64,000 nt of DNA, taken from NCBI GenBank assembly GCA_021397835.1, contig JAJFZO010000094.1, positions 3,760,501 through 3,824,500 of the forward strand. Reading direction: 5' to 3'. Position 1 is the stretch's first letter. The number at the start of each line of letters is the position of its first letter. Position numbers and translations under genes: made by a program. The DNA comes from Moringa oleifera (lineage: Eukaryota > Streptophyta > Magnoliopsida > Brassicales > Moringaceae). Positions 26,160-38,110 of the stretch are shown in pieces. The notes beneath the pieces were generated by a model. The model ran no database searches. It saw nothing but the letters and a program-made list of their open reading frames with translations, and had not been told where the DNA came from.

Positions 26160-28230
26160 TCAAGGAAGCTAGCTTGGTGACGCAAAAGCCATCAGTAAAG
26201 GGGTATGAGCCTAGGGTCTGAAAGGTGCGGGAAAAAGTCATAAAGGATAAAAGTAAGGATAAGATTAGGGAGTGAGGGAACCACCTGCCTCATGCTTCCT
26301 CTGTACGATTGCAGATTCTTCCACAGTGTAATAGCCAGTCGTAATGCTTCGTTCAGCATGAATTCAGAACAATACAAAAAAATTTAATTTTATTCATATT
26401 TAAAAAAAATAAAAATCCTGTTTTTGAGTTTTTACGAAAATAAGATGAGCACGTGAATCAGTGTCAAATGGTACTGATGCTATCCCTGACCATGAAGTCA
26501 TATTTGATTCTAAAGAACTGGCAGCTTCATCTTCCATTCTTTCAGCAAACTCGGGGAAGACAAACACAAGAAGCCATGATTAGAGGAATCCCCAGTTGTT
26601 CTGACTTCTGATTCCCATTCTGACCATCAGCATATTACAGAGCGCACTGTGTCCTTGCTCTTCATGGACTGTCCAAGTCCACCAAACATGGCCTGACTAC
26701 CTCTGTGACTCAGGAGTCTTTTCTTTTGTCAGTAGATTCAATAGCTGATAAAGTTAGAGAGCTTCGAATCTCACTTTCACCAACATTTTTTATAGCTGAC
26801 AATGTTAGAGGAATTTCAAATCTCACTTTCTCCTGAGATTCTATTTCTGCCCGGCTGCTTCTGCTAACAACCAAGAATCCACTTTTCCCAGTTTTCTGCA
26901 CTCCTAAAGTTGCTGCTGTCGGCTGCTCTTACTACATGTTTTTGAGTGCTCAAATTTCACAATAAGTTGCAGATTACACCCTTAGCTAAGCTTTTTTTTT
27001 TTTTTTTTGGCTAGGCAAGAAACTTCCAAGTTGCGGACTTAGTAATTTGGTATGAGGGTCAAGATGAATTGCAACCCCAAAGAGATCAGTCTTGACTCAT
27101 ATTCCACAAAGATCCAACAATGAACACCTGTTTCTCTTTCCTAACCTGATCATTTTGCAAATACAGTAGACTGTAACTAAAAGACGTACAAAGGCAGAAA
27201 CCCCATGCTTTTGGAAAAGAAAAGAGATAAATGCTTGTGCATCGCAATTTATTAGAAGGGGAGGGTGATAATGCTACACCATTTCCTTGGTAAAACTCCT
27301 ATCTAGTTTATGATAAGCTACGACTCTTTAACATATTTCCGAAAAATGTAGAAAATTTTTGCTCTGTTTCCACAAACTGGATACAAACCTCGGAATGAAA
27401 TTGCAGCCTATGAATGGCAGTTTGATGAAGACATAACTACAATGGGATAGCATGAAATTAAACCCTAGGTAAGTTTGTGACCTACATGATTCCAGTAGCA
27501 GACAACCTCCATGCAAACATCGAAAGTGCCCAGAAACTAAGACACGCACACTGACACTTCCACCCAGATTATCTCTTCTCTACTAATACATGCCCAACCA
27601 TACAAAGAATCTGTAACAACTTGAACACAGTATAAAGAAACCGAATAAACCAAAATGTCCCATGACGAAACCTACAGCCTTGACTAGACCTTTTCCAGGC
27701 AGAGCTAATACCCTTACTGGACATTAGTATTACAGAAGCTGATAGGATTTGAATATTCTTTTACACCCACGCTACATCTAATCGTTGGGTACTGGCTCTT
27801 CAGTAATGGTGCTGTTCGAAAGTAAGATCTCACAAAAATCAATGGGAATGCACTGCTCAGATTGAATGTCACATATGATTTACTCGAAATTAACAATGTC
27901 AACATCATCAAGGTTCTTCCTTTCTGTTCCTTTCTTTTTTTGAAAAAAAAAATGTCATGAATTTTCCATATATATATATATATCTGAAACATATTCGACC
28001 AATATAGCCTATACCAAAGTGTTAATTTGCTAGGAGCTTAATGAACATAAGATTGTAAAAGCAGCCAGGACTCAAAAATAAATGAAATGTTATTAAGTAA
28101 GGTTCTAATGAATAATTTACATGGAAATGTAAACCAACCTGAACATTTTCTACAGAGGGAAGAATACATTTCCCACAGGAAAAAGAAAATGAGAAGAAAC
28201 AACTTCAAAATTAAAAATGTGTACCGTCAT
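26160..28230. other. 3' flank of the GeBP gene and a stretch of moderately complex DNA
   Basis: 27,000-28,230 lies directly downstream of the GeBP-like stop and probably includes its 3'UTR; no ORF there looks real. 26,440-26,940 looks like a decayed coding relic: short open segments on the plus strand in shifting frames (e.g. IPDHEVIFDSKELAASS, then VSLLFMDCPSPPNMA). It holds two imperfect tandem units, 26741-26781 and 26792-26833, each starting ATAGCTGA and ending AATCTCACTTTC plus three or four bases. I cannot name a parent gene. Confidence 0.4.
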
Positions 28231-29220
28231 TTACACGCTGCGCTTGCCCTTAAGAGAACTATCAAGAACTAACCTCAATCGACTAGCCAACACATCCAGC
28301 TCTGCAAGCTGCTGTCGTCTCCACCTTGTTTCCAAATCCCTCTTTTGACTGCTCCACCCTCTGCTACTATCGGAGCAAACAGACCGCTGCCTTGCAAGAA
28401 CCTCCTTGAAGCACTCATGGAATACATCCAACACACTCCTTGCTACCACTCCCACAATCCTACCACCAACACCACCAGCCCTCTCCCCTCCCAAAGCCTT
28501 CACATTGCCCTCTTCACCAGCACCTCCACTACCACCACCAGCATCACCGAAATCATAATCCACATTCACTTCACTCATATTATCATGAGCATTATTACGA
28601 TTGCCGTGAGAAATACCATGATCTGGGTTTAAAAGAGCATAAGAATCCAAAGACAAATCAGGCGAGAAGCTAACCTTGACACCTACCAAATTGGAATGAA
28701 CATGATCCTGATCATCATCAGCAGAAGGAGAGGTTTTGATTCCAAAAGGTGAAGAAGCAGCGAACTCAGGGCCCCAGAGCTTGGCCGACAGATGATAGAG
28801 AGCGCGATCGTGGGTTGAAAGGAGAGAGGCGTCAAGACCACGAGAGAGACGGGAGGAGAGGACCCGGAACTTCTTGCGGAGCCTGCGTAGCTTCTCGGAG
28901 AGCTGCGATTTGGTGTAAGGCTGGGGCGTGGAGGAGGAGAAGCGGCGGTAGAAGATCGAAAGGTCTCTAGGGAAACAGAGGCCGTCCGCTGAGGAATCGA
29001 GAAGGCCCTGGAGGAACCTGATCTCGTCGGGTTCGGTCCAGATGCGGTGGAATTTGAAGGGAGGGGGTATAGTAGGGTCGTCAAAATCGAGGGTCACGAT
29101 AGAGGAGGGAAGTGGATCATGGAAGGCGGGGAAATCAAATTGGTCATGGGGGGTTTTGCGCTTGATGGGAAGCTTGGAAGCAGAGGGTTTAATGGGGGTG
29201 GGGTGAGGCGTGGAGTCCAT
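28231..29220 (-). CDS. GeBP / STOREKEEPER-like (DUF573) transcription factor, 329 aa
   Basis: Single-exon gene, as usual for the GLABROUS1 enhancer-binding protein (GeBP/STKL) family of plant nuclear DNA-binding proteins linked to trichome development and cytokinin response. The N-terminal ~55 residues are Pro-rich. The DUF573 DNA-binding region spans about residues 56-150: RIWTEPDEIRFLQGLLD, a conserved FYRRF segment, then the basic SQLSEKLRRLRKKFRV and HDRALYHLSAKLWG. After an acidic, Gly-rich linker, the C-terminal ~70 residues hold a helical, Arg-rich segment (RWRRQQLAELDVLASRLR) that resembles the family's C-terminal dimerisation motif. Length and start look complete. Long plus-strand ORFs over the same DNA (rich in Thr/His or Arg/Gly) are shadows. 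Confidence 0.9.
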   Translation of the reverse strand: MDSTPHPTPIKPSASKLPIKRKTPHDQFDFPAFHDPLPSSIVTLDFDDPTIPPPFKFHRIWTEPDEIRFLQGLLDSSADGLCFPRDLSIFYRRFSSSTPQPYTKSQLSEKLRRLRKKFRVLSSRLSRGLDASLLSTHDRALYHLSAKLWGPEFAASSPFGIKTSPSADDDQDHVHSNLVGVKVSFSPDLSLDSYALLNPDHGISHGNRNNAHDNMSEVNVDYDFGDAGGGSGGAGEEGNVKALGGERAGGVGGRIVGVVARSVLDVFHECFKEVLARQRSVCSDSSRGWSSQKRDLETRWRRQQLAELDVLASRLRLVLDSSLKGKRSV

Positions 29221-31854
29221 GGCAGGGAAAGCAGGGTTCAGCGAAACGTGCAGTAGCTCGTGGACTTGTCCGGTTGTTCCTGTGTGAGCTTAGTACCGTA
29301 AGGAGGTCAGGTCATTGGGTTTGCTCCTCGCTGTCTAATAATGGTAATTACATAATTGACACTGCCTCCCAAAACTTTGCTCCCTAGCATATTTTTTTTT
29401 TTTTAATTTCAATCGTCGGGCCATTTAAAAATTATTTTATTTATAACTTCATTTAATAGATTTTATTTCCATTCATTTAATAATTATATCAGTTTAAAAA
29501 TGAGATAATTTGTGAGTTTTATGGAATGATCTCATAAATGGATCTGTGAATATCAATTAAACAAATTTATATTTGAGTTGCTTAGTTTATTTAAATTTAA
29601 AATTAAATTTATATAATAAATTTTAAAATAAAATTATCCATTAAATAAATTAATGCAATAATTTTACAAATTTTTGTACGTAAATATTAATTTAATATAG
29701 CATGTATATCATGTATATAAAATTAGATTTTAAAAAAATTTATCAATTTTGATGTGCTAATGACAAAATAAGATAAGTTATGTTTTTATTTTTTTGATTT
29801 ATATATTTTTATAAATTAATTAATCTTATGAAAATAAATGTAATTTTTTATTAAAAGAATCCATAATTTTAAATACTTATTAATATTATTTATCTTAATG
29901 TAATAAAATTTATCTTATAATAAATAAGAACATGTATTATTTTTTAATTTTAATAATTTAAATATTATATATAAAAAAATATATTAAGATTGTTATATAT
30001 TTATATTTAATAATTTAGAAGTATAAATTTCTTAGTTTATTAATTTTATATTATTTTTACTACTGCTTATTTTAAATGTTAAAATTAATTAATTAATTAC
30101 TATTATTTTTTAAGAAAATAAATAAGAATATATATTAATTGACTCATATAAAATTTATTGAACAAGTCTACGTTCAACTCATTTAAGGTCTATTGAATTG
30201 GTCTCTTTAGTACCCAACCAGTAATAATGTGAGTAGTATGTAATCCTAATTATTCATTTGATATATGAAATATGATTGGATTATTATAATGGGATAAGAT
30301 TACATTAGATAAGAATTATATTAACACTTTGATTTATTCGGTGTAATATAACATATAATTAAAATTAATCTTTGACATTGGAAAGATTATAATATGATTT
30401 AATGTCTATTATAAATTTAGATTATGTTTTAATTAATTGATAAACATTATATATATTTTTTTAAATTTAAACTTATTTCTAATTTTGTTATTATACTTTA
30501 TTATCTTTTAACTTAAGAAGATACAATTATAAAATAAATTTTATAAATATGAGTGATAGCTAAAAACTAATTAAAATATTTAATAATATTATTAATATCC
30601 TTAAAAAGAGTTGCATTAATTTAAAATACTTTGTTATTTAGAATAACTTGAAATTAGAGTGAGAGGAATATAATGTAATGTTTGATACAAATGTGGGAAT
30701 TGCATTATAATTAATCAATGAACATGTATTATTTTTATTTTTTCTTTAATTTTTTTAAAAATGTCTATATTAATGTAAAATAAATTTATTAATTTTATGA
30801 TATTAATGATATAAATTAAAAATTAATTTTATGTATTATTTTAATCCATTGTTTCAAAACATAATTTTATCACATCAATTCAAAAAATAAAATTAATTTT
30901 TTATAAAAAATAAAAAATATAACATAAACTTATTCTAATTTCCTCTTTATACTTATAATACCATAAATATCCCTGGACCTATTAATTTGACAACTTTACC
31001 AAAATTTCCAGAGTTGAGCCACAACCTTGTATTGATTTGCCTTGGGATATATGTGGCACTGAGATAGACATTTAAAATTTTTTGAACTTTACAAGAGTTT
31101 CAAATTCATATAAATTCATTTTAAATATTATAAAGTTTGAAATTGATACATCTTGGTTCCTAATCATCTTCTATGTTTAAAATTTAATATTAATTATAAC
31201 AATAAATTCTTATATTATAATTAAATTTATCAAATATTTTTTAATATTCTAAATTTGTGCGTTGTTCATTTAATAATGTAAATTATTTCAAGATTATGGG
31301 GTTTGTGATTAAGTCTATAATTAAGAAAGATAAATTATTCAGTTTCACAAAAATATATTAGAATGGTCAACAAAAGACGTGCTTATAAGAAAACCTTTAT
31401 GCCACAATGTCATGGGCAAGCCCATTAATTCTTTGAAAATAAATATAAATCAGCGAATAAGTAAATGATATTTTTTATCAAAAAAAATTAGTACAGATAT
31501 TCCAACTGAATAACTCATTAGATTTATTTATTTTTATCAATTCTTAAAGTAAGCTACAAAATATTATAGAGATCAAATTAACAATCTTTATATTTCAATT
31601 AATCTGCTATGGCTGCTAAACTGCAAGGTCTGCACTTAAAGAGTGCCATTATATCTCTTGTTCTCTCATGAATTTTCTTGAAAAAGCAAGATCTTAACAA
31701 TCTCTACTGAAACCCTCTGCACAATTTGGTGACATTGTTCTTGAACCGGTGAGGCTATGCTTTCTCACTCAAAGTTTTGATTCTGTTCCACATATGCATG
31801 CAGGATTCCTGGAAAATAATCTGCCAAGAAAATATGTTTTCCCTTTTTTTCCTC
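29221..31854. other. AT-rich intergenic region between the GeBP-like and MATE genes
   Basis: The first ~150 bases are the probable promoter and leader of the GeBP-like gene. The rest is very AT-rich. Around 30,230-30,420 there is TAATCC/GGATTA-type sequence (TAATCCTAATTATTC, ATGATTGGATTATTA) that resembles plant MITEs, but clear terminal repeats were not found. The last ~250 bases are probably the 3'UTR of the MATE gene. Confidence 0.45.
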
Positions 31855-34057
31855 TCAGATTGACTGGTTCTCTTCAGACAACTTCCTTTCTGATATTCTT
31901 TCCTTTGCTTCAGCTACCTGTGGTATCAATATCATTGAAAATTGTCACTCAGAACAGGCTGAAGTCTGTGAAGTAAACAGAGAAACAGGTGAGAATGTTC
32001 TGAATATGGACCTGTTTTTTCCAATTAGTAAAGCCAGTAATAAGAGCAAGAAAAATTGTCTGAAGAGTGGAACCAACCACTATTCCGATCCATAGACCCT
32101 TTCCCCTTAAATGTGCTGCAAAGCCTAGAACAGCACCCACTGGAAGCCCAGCTAAATAAAATGCACCAAGATTGATGTAGGCTCCCATCTTCTGCCATCC
32201 ACATCCTCTAGACACCCCTGGTTTTCGCAAAAATACATCCTTTCATCTCTTTTAATTATAGTAAATTGAGAATCAAGATTTTTTTATTGATCTGAACTGT
32301 ATTATTTTTTTAAAAAAATGTAAACATATTTTTTACATTAATATAATATGCTCTTAAAGAAACTGTATTAATTGTGCATTGATCATTCCTATTTAAAGTC
32401 TCATTTTCCAGGGGATTTGCATCATCAAACAGACAACATATCACCTGAGTGCTAAAATTATGGTTTCCAGGAAAAAGAGCTGAACTATATATGTCGAAAA
32501 AGATATTTAGTAGAAGGGAGGAAACTGACCAGAAAACACGGCCTGGAAGCTGTCCAGGATAATTGAGAGACAGACCAGTGGCGTCATCGCTGCAACAGAA
32601 TCCACAACCTGTTTCCCATTGCTGTAAACATATCCCAGAATATGTCGGCAGCAGAAGAGAATTGTGCTTATGATTATTGTCTCTACCATAGCAAGAGCCA
32701 TTGCAGCCAGCACAGCCAGTCTAGCAGAGTGAGGGTTCCCAGCTCCTAATTCATTTGAAACACGAGTACTATACAGAGTAATAAAAGTTTCATTTTCAGT
32801 AATTTTCGATTACAATAGATGTTATTATATGCATAATAACTTCAAATAAATATGCTTGAAGAAGACCTTGCAGCAGCTCCAAACCCATATGGGATTGTGA
32901 AGTGTAGAGTAGAGATTGTGAGGCTGATGACACAAATTCAGAGAAAGGTAAGAGTCTGCAGATTCGATAAACGTCCCCATATTAATGGAACTGATAATAA
33001 TTAAAACCGTCAACACACCATACAGAAAGCACTGAAGTTTCCAGCTTCGGATTTGATAACAGGCCTGAGAGCAGAGTCAGCAGCTCCATCGACCACCATT
33101 TGAGACTAAAATCATTCGTACAGAAGAAGTGTCAAGAGGGTGAAAGAAAATTGTATCAGAAAAGAAAAAGAAGAATCCGAGATTGGATAATGAGAAGGTA
33201 GAATTACCAAACCATGACAGCAGAGGGGACGCCAAGGCCAAAGAACTGTCCGATACCATGGAGAGCAGCCATTGATAATGGCGATCTGCTTTTCTTACAG
33301 GTAGAGGAAAATGCCATGTAAATTCCAAGTAATGCCACGTTTAACCAAGTGGATAAACTGAAGGACAAAGCCGTGCCAATACTTCCTAGTTCCAACTTAT
33401 AGACCAGAGTCCAACAGACAGGCAAGTGAAAACATAGAACAAAGAAAGAGCTTACGAGCAATGGAAGAATTAAGCTTTGAGTTTGAAAGTAACGTGTCAA
33501 TGGTTTAAGAATAGCTGCACCAAATAGTGCAGGAATGACCCACATCGAGTATGTGCGTGCTTCATGAGAAATTGCAGGATCTTGGCCTACGAGAGGTAAC
33601 AGTTTGTCCATGAAAATCCATAGGATACAAACAGGAGGGCAAACTAGAAGAAGAGAGATAATGGCACTGTATGTGTAGACTCCAAGTTTTTTGTATTCTT
33701 GTGCTCCATAAGCTTGCCCACATAGAGTTTCCAGTGCACCAGCCATACCAGACTGATCCACATTATAATGAAAACTGTTAGTTTTGGTCTCAGCAAGAAT
33801 CTATGGAGATGATGTAACTGGAGAAGAAATTCATAGAGACGTACGAGAAGACTGAAGCCGGTGACGTTAGTGAGAGATGTGGCTATGGCAACACTAGAGA
33901 GTGCAAGTTCTCCCAGGTGTCCCACCATCACTACCGATACGACCTGCAACAGATATTGCAACACCGTCACTGCCACCATCGGCGCCGCTATACGTCCCAC
34001 CTTCTTCAGCTCTTCCACCAGCCCTCCAGCCTGCTTCATCGTTTCACCCTCTTGCAT
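31855..34057 (-). CDS. MATE / DETOXIFICATION (DTX) family efflux transporter, 469 aa
   Basis: Exons (minus): 34057-33845, 33752-33208, 33105-33019, 32923-32867, 32768-32530, 32217-32012, 31917-31855. All borders are GT/AG, phases agree, and the product has 469 residues with no stop, close to the usual ~480. Family marks: [18 protein letters not shown] in the first helix, [16 protein letters not shown] just after helix 2, [31 protein letters not shown], and the [20 protein letters not shown] segment. MATE proteins have 12 membrane helices and export organic compounds in exchange for protons at the plasma membrane or tonoplast. The closest group appears to be the DTX1/14/16 type. The substrate cannot be inferred. 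Confidence 0.93.
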
Positions 34058-35633
34058 CTCTCCGGTATACCTCTCTGGTTCTTTTCTCGGTCACGACGAC
34101 AACCAAGTTCCTATAGTCAACGTCCAATATTGAATTACAGGGACTGCCGCATTGTGCTTGGTGCTGCACCAGTTAATAGCGATCAGTAATGGACTCTTCA
34201 TTTGTAAGCACTAAGGTCATTAATGGATGCCTGTGGGACTTCATTGAAGGAAGATGTGACAGCTAGCCCCTCTTGCAAGCGCACGTCCTCATCAGAGCTG
34301 ACTAATAATATCTTGAAATCATTTATGTCGTTTATATCATTAATTATTATATCTTATAATTTGGGATTAAGGTCCTTGATTGGGGTTTCATGCTTTCAGA
34401 CAATGGGTCAGTTATATATATCTTGTAATAATAAGATTGATCTATCAAGTACATAAATAATGAAATTTTGCTCTATTTCTATAGATGCATAACTCTATAT
34501 TATATCCCCCACATGTGTAGATATAATTAAGTATACAACATATCCATTACTTTAAAATCAATTCGGACAATTGAAATCTTTTATTATCATTAAATTATAT
34601 ATCGTGATATTCAATAATCAGAACAAGATCTTGCACGAGTTTCCTGATGTTCATGCTGAGAGATATTCGTTTATCGTCAATGCTAATCAATGAGTCATCT
34701 TATCTTAAATAATATAAGTTTAGCCAGTCCATGAATGATACATTAAATAAATTATATCTACATTATATGTATGTATGTATGAATACATATAATTAATTTT
34801 ATATGAATACTAATTAAATATATATAATTTTGAGTAAATAAGTTAAATTAATTTGAAGTCATTTTGTATGAGAGTATAAAGTGTTTGATCTAGTTGCCTT
34901 TTCTTGGATTTTGAATTTTTTTTCAGATGTTTTTAGTCTTTTGATGATCTAGTCTGTCATTTTGGATTATTAATTAGGGTTTTTTTTTTTTATGTGTATC
35001 TTTGTATATTTTTGACAGAAAAAAGGCCAAGCAGATTATATCCTTCAGATTCATAAATTAAGAGTTTCATGAATTTGACATTTAAATCAATTCCTTGTGT
35101 GAGTTTAGTGAAAGATATACACACAAATTTTAGTAGTTTGTGAAAGATTGAATTCTAAACTTCTGAATTGTGATGAGACAATTGTTTGGTAAGATTCCAT
35201 GAAATTGACTGCTAATTGCCAACTCTTCAGTCAATTTGATACACAGCTGCAAAGAAAATCCAAATTTCTAATTTGACTTGATCTGGTTTCTTTGTATCAT
35301 AATCCAATACAACTAGTGCAAAAGTTTATGATCATTATTGGCTCATCTGAAAAAAAATTAAAAGACAAATCTTGCAATAGCTAGCTAGCCATGATCCAAT
35401 TCATCTTTGAATTCAACATTCAAACAAGTTAATTAACAAAGACTACCAAAATAATAATGGAGAGGCACTAAGAATAAGAAAATAAAAAAGCAAAGGATAA
35501 AAATTATATTCTGTCATCTTTTCCTCTTGCTGCTAAGCAATTTTGGAGACTTATTAGAAGATCAGGAACATGATGCACTGGCTGGTTACCACTGAAGAGG
35601 ATCTCGGAATGCAACTCAAGTAAGTATCCAATA
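34058..35633. other. Divergent intergenic region between the MATE and PPR genes
   Basis: Shared upstream region of two divergently transcribed genes, about 1.6 kb. It is AT-rich with an (ATGT)n stretch near 34,768-34,783 and a poly-T run at 34,980-34,991. I see no clear TATA box for the PPR gene and no other gene. Confidence 0.45.
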
Positions 35634-37247
35634 ATGGCTTTACTACGTAGAAATATTTCCCATTCAGTGGCTAGGCTACTCGCAACTCACACTCAAACTG
35701 AGGCAAAGAACAATATAGCGCTTGTCAATGCAATTTGTGATTCATTCAGGAGAGGGTGCAGCTGGGATGCTCTCTCTACGAAATTCCGTGCCGTCGATTT
35801 AACCGATTCGATTGTTGAAAAGGTACTTCTGCAACTCAAAGGACCCAACGACGCGAAACTCGCTCTCGGGTTCTTCCACTGGTCGGCCAAGACGAAGAAC
35901 TACCAACATGGGATATGGTCGTACTGTGTCGCGATTCATATCCTGGTTCGAGCCCGCCTACTGGTCGATGCTCGTGCATTGCTCGAGTCATTGCTGAAAA
36001 ACACTGCCACGGATTGTTCCACATTTTCGGTAGTGGATTCGCTGTTGGGTAGTTACGAAGTTACTGGTTCGAGTCCGCTCGTGTTTGATTTGTTAGTTCA
36101 AGGCTATGCGAAGCTGAGGATGATCGACGTAGGGTTCGATGTTTGTTGCCACTTGGGTGAACGTGGGTTTTCCTTGAGCATGATAAGCTTCAATATTTTG
36201 ATTCATGTTGCTCAGAAATCTGATAGGAATGATCTCGTCTGGAAGATCTACAAGCATATGATAGAGAGAAGAAGCTATCCAAACGAGGTAACAGTGAGGA
36301 TCATGGTTAGTGCATTGTGCAAGGAAGGGAAGCTGAAGGTGCTTGTGGATATGCTGGACAGAATTCATGGAAAGAGATGCGCTCCTTCAGTGATTGTGAA
36401 CACCAGCTTGCTCTATAGAATTGTTGAAGAAGGTAGAATTGAAGAGGGTATGAGTTTGTTGAAGAGGTTGTTGCAGAAGAACATGATTCTTGATACCATT
36501 GCTTACTCCTTGATTGTTTATTCCAAAGCTAAACTTGGAGACTTGGAATCAGCATGGGAGGTGTATGAAGAAATGCTCAAGAGAGGTTTCAGTGCTAATT
36601 CTTTCGTGCATACCTCCTTTATTGGAGGGTACTGTGGGGAAGGAAGGATTGAAGAAGCCAATGGCTTGTTGCAAGAAATGGAAGATCTGGGTTTGGAGCC
36701 ATATGAGGAAACATTCAATCTTCTGATCGTGGGTTGCACTAGAGCAGGAAGAGTAGAACAAAGTTTAAGGCATTGTGAGAAAATGGTAGAGAGGGGACTT
36801 GTTCCTAGTTGTTTGGCTTTCAACGAGATGGCAGAGAAGCTAGGGGAGCTTGAACAATTGAAGCGTGCCAATGCCATGCTAACTCTTTTGTTGGAGAAAG
36901 GTTTTGTACCTGAAGAAATCACATATTCTCATCTTATTGCAGGCTTTGGCAGAGAAGGTGATATTCAAGAAGCTTTAAAGCTCTACTATGAAATGGAGTA
37001 CAGGTCACTTTCTCCTCCGTTACTGGTTTTTGCATCTTTGATTCGAGCCCTTTGTCGATGTGGGAGAGCGGAGGAAGGAGAGAAGTTCTTGAGAACCATG
37101 AAAGCTCGATTGCTAACCCCAACTGCTGATGTTTATGAGGCATTGATGAAGAGCTACTACGAAAATGGTGATAAGGTGAAAGCTCTTTGCCTCCATGATG
37201 AGATGGCTGCTAAAGGATTGAAGCCCAGTAGCTCATATTCATTTTAG
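35634..37247 (+). CDS. P-class pentatricopeptide repeat protein, 537 aa, probably mitochondrial
   Basis: Intronless, like most plant PPR genes. The basic, Ser-rich N-terminus (MALLRRNISHSVARLLA) fits an organellar presequence. From about residue 150 onward, consecutive 35-residue units follow the PPR pattern, e.g. TVRIMVSALCKEGKLKVLVD, FVHTSFIGGYCGEGRIEEA, TFNLLIVGCTRAGRVEQS, TYSHLIAGFGREGDIQEAL and VYEALMKSYYENGDKVKAL, about ten in all. There is no E or DYW extension, so it is P-class: it would bind a specific organellar RNA to guide processing, stability or translation. The general layout recalls Arabidopsis At1g66345, but orthology is not proven. It lies tail to tail with the valyl-tRNA synthetase gene. 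Confidence 0.92.
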   Translation: MALLRRNISHSVARLLATHTQTEAKNNIALVNAICDSFRRGCSWDALSTKFRAVDLTDSIVEKVLLQLKGPNDAKLALGFFHWSAKTKNYQHGIWSYCVAIHILVRARLLVDARALLESLLKNTATDCSTFSVVDSLLGSYEVTGSSPLVFDLLVQGYAKLRMIDVGFDVCCHLGERGFSLSMISFNILIHVAQKSDRNDLVWKIYKHMIERRSYPNEVTVRIMVSALCKEGKLKVLVDMLDRIHGKRCAPSVIVNTSLLYRIVEEGRIEEGMSLLKRLLQKNMILDTIAYSLIVYSKAKLGDLESAWEVYEEMLKRGFSANSFVHTSFIGGYCGEGRIEEANGLLQEMEDLGLEPYEETFNLLIVGCTRAGRVEQSLRHCEKMVERGLVPSCLAFNEMAEKLGELEQLKRANAMLTLLLEKGFVPEEITYSHLIAGFGREGDIQEALKLYYEMEYRSLSPPLLVFASLIRALCRCGRAEEGEKFLRTMKARLLTPTADVYEALMKSYYENGDKVKALCLHDEMAAKGLKPSSSYSF

Positions 37248-38110
37248 TGAGAATGCTAGCAAATGGACGTTGAAGGTTAGCTTCTGTGGGTTGGCACAAG
37301 CTCGGTAACAGAATACTGGACTTTGGTCAAAATACGAAGTACTCTTAGTTGTTACACTATTATTTACAAGAAACGAAGAACAAGCAGCCTTCACACTTCG
37401 AAGCAATGCTAATTCAAGTCTTTGGATAACTTCACTGGCCAGAATGACTAGTTTTTCGTGACTACTCTTTTGCCAAATTTCCAACTAGTCCTCTGCATGT
37501 TTGTCAGAGAAACTGAAAGCTGCAGCTCCTATATTCTGTGACTGTTTTGCCACATGCAACTAGAGTGGAGTCGAAACTACTGCAATATCGAGTTGTATTG
37601 TACATGAATTTTTTTTAAAAAATAGAAAATAAACAATTAAAACTTGAAATTGCTTTTTATTCCCTCAGTTCAACATCCCAGAAACATTTAAATGGCGAAT
37701 GCCACCAACATTGAGCTTATGCATATGATTTATGCATGGTCCAAAGAGATCAACTCACAGCCAGAGGAAAGAATATATCCAAAAGTTTTACACAAAAAAA
37801 AAAAGGAAAGAAAGAAAATAGAGTAAGTTAACAGAGTAGTAAAATTGTTGTAGCAAATTAGATGATCAGATACAACTGTACAGGAATATTTAACAGATAT
37901 TCTGTTGATGCAGCTTTGGCAGAAGAACCAGCACTAGTTTTCTCAAACATTGCTCCCAGGGCATGGATCTGTGATCTGTGAAAGACTTCAATTGGACAAA
38001 AGCTATAAAACTACCTGTTCCCTGAATGTTTGTCAGCAGATTAACTGCAAGTGGTCCATCAAACAAAGAATAAGTGATTCTAGGGTTGCGGTGTCAAAAT
38101 GTAGTCAAAC
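37248..38110. other. Convergent 3' flanks of the PPR and valyl-tRNA synthetase genes
   Basis: About 860 bases between two convergent stop codons. Probably holds both 3'UTRs, with an A-rich tract at 37,793-37,830. No gene seen. Confidence 0.5.

Larger units (their letters stand above)
19400..26160. other. Gene-poor AT-rich intergenic region
   Basis: No coding region is supported. Most is A/T-rich low-complexity DNA with degenerate TAAATTT/AAATTTA words. Around 20,480-20,600 there are repeats of an AATCGAATCTTAAT word, and 20,180-20,210 (GGTTTGGTTCAAACGG) is roughly inverse to 20,470-20,500, possibly an old transposon. Less AT-rich islands lie at 23,480-23,690 (GGACC/GGGACC words and the palindrome at 23655-23670) and 24,450-24,600. 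An AT microsatellite is at about 25,000-25,015 and a TTTTA repeat at 26048-26076. Confidence 0.5.

Noticed and set aside
28345..28632. Plus-strand Thr/His-rich ORFs over the GeBP-like gene
   Set aside because: Shadows of a well-supported minus-strand DUF573 gene, with low-complexity composition.
30230..30420. MITE-like TAATCC/GGATTA sequence
   Set aside because: I could not find matching terminal inverted repeats or a target duplication by eye, so I only mention it under the intergenic entry.
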